From Nymphaea colorata (Eukaryota; Streptophyta; Magnoliopsida; Nymphaeales; Nymphaeaceae): DNA of 64,000 nt. Made by a program: the position numbers and the translations under genes. The notes under the pieces are model-generated. The model had not been told where the DNA came from. It saw only the letters and a program-made list of their open reading frames with translations, and did not search any database. Each line of letters begins with the position of its first letter. Positions within the stretch are counted from its first letter, which is position 1. Where the stretch lies: positions 2,544,001 to 2,608,000 of the forward strand of contig NC_045141.1 of the NCBI RefSeq assembly GCF_008831285.2. Direction: 5' to 3'. Positions 60,063 to 64,000 of this stretch are shown here, piece after piece.

Positions 60063-63000
60063 TGTAACGCTCGTTGGTTTTGGCAGGTTGGGTCGAGTTA
60101 GGGTCCAGACCCAGACCCGACCCCCACTCGCGTAAGGAGCCCGACGCGAGGCCCTTCTCCCTCGCCTTTCCCTTTTTCCTCCTTCGTCGTTCTCCTGGCG
60201 GTCTCCCGTGACAGCGCAGAGGGAGAAGAAGGGGCGGTCGGTGTGGTGGTGGCTGGAACGGCGACGGCGATGGAGGTGGCAGCGACGACTATGGTGGCGG
60301 CGGCTTGGTAAACCCTCTCTCTCTCGTGCGATTTTTTCTTCTCTGCCACTCATGCCCTCTTGTTTTTTTTCTCTGTCGCACGTCCCCTCTTCTTCTCTCT
60401 CGCCACTCTCTTTCCCCTTTTCTGCTGGTTCTCTACCGCTCGACCCTCTTCTCACTCACCCGCACTCCCCCACCTGCTCTTTCTCTCTTTTCTCACCCCC
60501 ACTGCTGTTTTCCCCCTTGACCGAACCCCTCCTCTCTGTGTCTCTCCTCTCTGTCAGCGTCTCTTTTCTCTTGTTCATTTCAGCTTTTCCCACTACTACC
60601 GTGGGTCTCTCCTAGCAACAGATTTTGTGTTGAACTTTATTTGGACGTGTGTTGACTCTTTTTATGGCGTTTTGGGGTTGGATTGTAGTTTAGGGATGTT
60701 TTTCCCCTCTTACCAGCTAGTAGGGTGTGTGGTGAGCAGCGACAGCAAGCAATCTCGAGCATTGGCACTTGATCGGACGTGTGAAGTGGTTGCTAGAAGG
60801 GTTGTAGCAGTTTGGATGCTTGTTTTTGGGTGAGCGATACCTAATCAAGCTCAAAGTAATGAATATTATCTTCTAAAGCATGTATAATTATTGTTCGAGC
60901 ATGCTAGAGCTTAGAATTGATGATTTGGGGACGCATGTTAGTGATTTTGTTTTTGGGGGAAACTTAGGATTTGCGTTGGAAAGTAATGATTCATGTATTT
61001 AATGATCGTTTAAGCATGATGGATTAATTTTCAAAGCATTAGGGAAATATGGTAGAGATTGTGATGTTGTGGAGAACATTTAAAACTGTCTTAGGGAGTG
61101 TAGCGCAGACTTCTGTGAACGGGTATATCATGAAGTTAATTAGGGAAAATATACGTATTTGGATGTGACTTTGGGGTTGATGTCTTAATTAAAGAACGTT
61201 ATTGAGCAAGGAATTAGTGATGGACTGATTGATGGTTGAAGGTTTTGATATTTCGAGGCAACGTCAAGACGTAAAGGAGAAGGCCTATTGGAGAGCTTGT
61301 TGGTCGACACTACCTGTCGACACCCTCTTGAGGCGACGACACGTGCCTCAAGGATTTTATTTTGTAATTGTTCGTTTTTGTTTGAATTGTGTAGGTATCT
61401 AGTAGAAACCTTATTCTTGTTTATGTTTGCAGGTGCTCCGGGCACATCCCGTCGACCTTGAGTTCGAAGCTTGAGGCATTTTGAACAATTTGGTGAGCGC
61501 GCCACAGGTATGGCGACATTCCAGGCAAATCCCTGCCTGGGGCAAATGCGTGATTGTGTGCTTCTAGGATCAAGGGATCCTAGGATTGTGATGTTAACTG
61601 ATTGACTGCTTTGTGAATGAGTATATGTATGTTGCTTATATGTTATGAATGGGTTAGAAAGATTATTAGTCATTTGTTTTGAAAATGTTACGCATTGGCA
61701 TGTGCATGCTAGAATTGATATCTGTTTAGGACAGATGAGGCGGGGTATCGAGTCGAGTGTCTCCTCGACCCCAATTGTGCATTAGAAAGCATCATAGAAT
61801 GATAACTGCATAGGATAGCTACGAGCCAACCGCAGATCGAGACTACTCTCTGTGGATTGGCTAAGTTTTTCAAAAAGGTGATTGACGTGATTGATGTGAG
61901 GATTGATGTGATGATTGATATGAATGTGTACATTGTTGCATATGCATTGCCATGGGCAACGATGCAAATGGATGAAATAGAGGGTAGTTGTACCCGTACT
62001 GTATGACGGCTAGCAATGACTGTACTGTATGTATAGACCTCGTGTGGAGGCATTGGGAGGTGTAACTGCACTCGTAGGGTGTATTAACCTCATGTGCTAG
62101 CCAGTCATCTTGTGAATGAGTAATGATAATGAAAAAAAAACGAAATGATAAGATATGAGAGGCCAGTGGGATGTGGCTATGTGTTTGGGAGACGTCCCCT
62201 TTTTTTTTCTACCACTGGTCTCGCCTGTCAGAGCGCAGGCGGTGCAAGGCCCCAGGGTTCTGTTGTGTGTTGTGCTTGGATCGTTGGACTCCCGCCTTCC
62301 CAACCTGGGTGTCCTAGGGAAGGCTGAGTATCTCACCTTGGACTTCACACATCCAGGGATGAGTGCTCTACTGCTGCAGCGGGTGAAATGGATCTATGCT
62401 GTTATGGGCCACCACGAGGGTTGCCTCTCGTCTGTAGGCCGCCCGCGGTGTGCACGTGCCTGTGTTGCACCCACAAGAACTATTAATGCACTAAAGTTAA
62501 TGAAAATGTAATGTGTATGATAGAATGCATGTGACTGACGTATATGTGAATGATATGAATGCAAGTGTTATGTTTAAACATGCTTCGCATGTGACTGATG
62601 TTGTGTTATTGTGGCCATCAAGTGGCTTTTACGTGTCATACTCTGACACGACATAACGATAGATGGGTTGATATTTGTTCTTTTATTTGAGCCTTACTTG
62701 AGAGGGTTTGACATTTTCCTGGCTTGTTGCCATACTGCGAAGGCTGAGCCTTCAGTTATTTTCTTTTTCAGGTTTTGGCGGACCCGGGGCAACAGGTTGA
62801 GTAGATGGCTTCACTCACGTCCTACTGGGGAGGTTTTGGGATTGTCGTTTGTAGTGCCAGTGCATCATGTTTTGGTTTTGTTGATGTCTTCTTTTTGTTA
62901 GGCATCAATGTTATGATTTTGGGCCATTTTGGTCATGCACATAGATGTGAATTTGTATGAAACAAAATGGTTATATAAATGAAAGTTCGCCCAATTGTTT

Positions 63001-63111
63001 TGAATTGTTTGGCTCATAGTCTTTTTGAATTGTTGGGTAGTCACACCTCGATGCTTTATGTTTAGGAAAAACAAAAAAAAAGTTTGAGGGTTAAAAGGTC
63101 GGGGTGTGACA
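60063..63111 (+). mobile_element. 5' LTR of a Ty3/gypsy element (about 3.05 kb)
   Basis: Begins TGTAACGCTCG and ends GGGGTGTGACA, then after four bases the primer site TGGTATCAGAGC. LTRs of this length with such ends are known from the Tekay/Del chromoviruses of plants. The ORFs inside (60045-60833, 61185-62511 on either strand) are low-complexity or chance frames; the section 60190-60600 is a GGCGG-rich then CT-rich leader-like stretch. Confidence 0.75.
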
Positions 63112-63115
63112 GTTT

Positions 63116-63127
63116 TGGTATCAGAGC
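63116..63127 (+). other. Primer-binding site (initiator tRNA-Met)
   Basis: TGGTATCAGAGC, four bases after the LTR end. Confidence 0.9.
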
Positions 63128-63347
63128 CATGGCAAACCTCATTATGGATGTGAGTTAAAGCCTATCTGTGAAGCCGTGTTGCCCAGGTACGCATTTGTTT
63201 GATTAGTTGGTTATTGTAGTTTTGATTTTTCAAGTATAAGTATGTAATGTGATCCATGTTTTGAACTTCATGCTAATGCACGTTGTGATTTGACTTGTGA
63301 GTTTGGTATTAGTCGTGATTTGAGAATAAAGGATCTTGTTTGTACAG

Positions 63348-64000
63348 ATGGAATATCATCGTAGGGGTAAGAACCGAGCTGGGCCGTCTTCAGAGGTACA
63401 TAGAGAGCCCAGCCCAACCCATTCTGATGCGCATACTCCGCGGGGTGACAGTGCGTCAGAGCCCCAGTATGCCCAGCTAGGTGGGGGTGCCCAAACCCCA
63501 CCGAGATAGACTCCACCAGTGGATCAACAGACTATATTGCTGACCACGTTGCAGACGCTGACCACGTTAGTGCAGTCGATGGTCGGTAATCAGAGGAGTA
63601 ATGCATCTCTTTCGGGGGACACCAGTGCTCCAGTTCGGAAGAAGGCAACGGCAGTGTCTTATCAGCAATTTATGGCGAACCCTCCTATCTTTTCAGGAGG
63701 GGGCAGTCATGACAAGGCAAAGGACTGGATTGAAGAGGTTGAACGTATTTTTGTGCTTCTGAAGGTGCCAGAAGAAGATAGAGTGAACTATGGCTCCTAT
63801 TTGTTGAAGGGTGATGCCAAGAATTGGTGGCAATCAACTAGTGAGATTCGGTTCGCTGGCCAAGGGTCAATCTCATGGAAGCAGTTTAGAGATTTCTTCT
63901 TCAGCACATACTTTCCAGTGTATGCCAGAGACAAGAAAATGCAAGAATTTCTAAATTTGCAGAAGAATCAGTCGAGCTTAGAAGAGTATATTACGAGATA
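63348..64000 (+). CDS. gag: Ty3/gypsy gag, 5' part, one in-frame stop, runs off the window
   Basis: From ATG 63348 the frame is open to the end of the window except for one TAG (codon 54, 63507-63509). After a low-complexity N-terminus, the retrotransposon gag domain is clear: SGGGSHDKAKDWIEEVERIF, YLLKGDAKNWWQS, SWKQFRDFFFSTYFPVYARD and then MQEFLNLQKNQSSLEEYITR. It would form the virus-like particle of the element. ATG 63580 (MVGNQRS) lies after the stop and could start a shorter gag. The otherwise clean frame suggests a recent insertion. The rest of the element lies beyond 64000. Confidence 0.88.

Noticed and set aside
60045-60833. Overlapping ORFs of 71-157 residues, Ser/Leu/Phe- or Arg-rich
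   Set aside because: They lie at the start of the long LTR, over a GC-rich and CT-rich leader-like stretch, with no recognisable domain.

Overview
This is a repeat-rich, AT-rich window of a plant nuclear genome, most likely a flowering plant with a large genome. The evidence is a fasciclin-like arabinogalactan protein, plant-type Ty1/copia and Ty3/gypsy retrotransposons, FAR1/FHY3-like (MULE) transposase relics, hAT-like MITEs and long (TA)n and (GA)n microsatellites. I cannot name the species. I see no CRISPR array, tRNA, rRNA or bacterial-type operon.

Only two genes look intact. One is an intronless two-domain fasciclin-like arabinogalactan protein on the minus strand (12759-14045), with a TATA box and a long (GA)n tract upstream. 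The other is the tri-snRNP protein SNRNP27 on the plus strand (46611-47237), with a telo-box just before its ATG and a splice donor just after its stop. They are unrelated in function and have no operon-like link.

Layout. 1-5.7 kb: a probable host first exon (ATG 430) split by a 5.2-kb hAT-like element (473-5707) that has inverted subterminal repeats and may carry gene pieces. 5.7-10.4 kb: degenerate dispersed repeats. 10.85-11.5 kb and 16.85-17.33 kb: two decayed FAR1/MULE transposases on opposite strands, either side of the FLA gene. 18.0-19.1 kb: three very long TA tracts. 21.0-21.6 kb: a GC-rich hAT-like MITE. 22.2-25.9 kb: tandem and dispersed degenerate repeats. 28.2-29.95 kb: a minus-strand Ty1/copia relic. 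29.95-41.5 kb: non-coding long-LTR material, with two inverted but permuted copies of one family and a probable solo LTR. 43.06-45.6 kb: a minus-strand Ty3/gypsy pol relic (Tat-like by its RNase H). 46.4-47.5 kb: the SNRNP27 locus. 49.8-54.0 kb: MITEs, one with an 8-bp target duplication. 54.2-59.3 kb: a short copia element (LTRs, PBS, TTCAA target duplication) nested in the gag frame of an older copia. 60.06-64.0 kb: the 5' end of a Ty3/gypsy element with an approximately 3-kb LTR, initiator-Met primer site and gag running off the window.

I found no new multi-gene system. The observations most worth checking are the hAT-like element that splits a host exon and carries spliced-looking coding sequence, the copia-in-copia nest that can be read back in frame, the permuted inverted long-LTR family with a GC-rich hairpin cluster, and a short motif kept in six otherwise diverged repeat copies.
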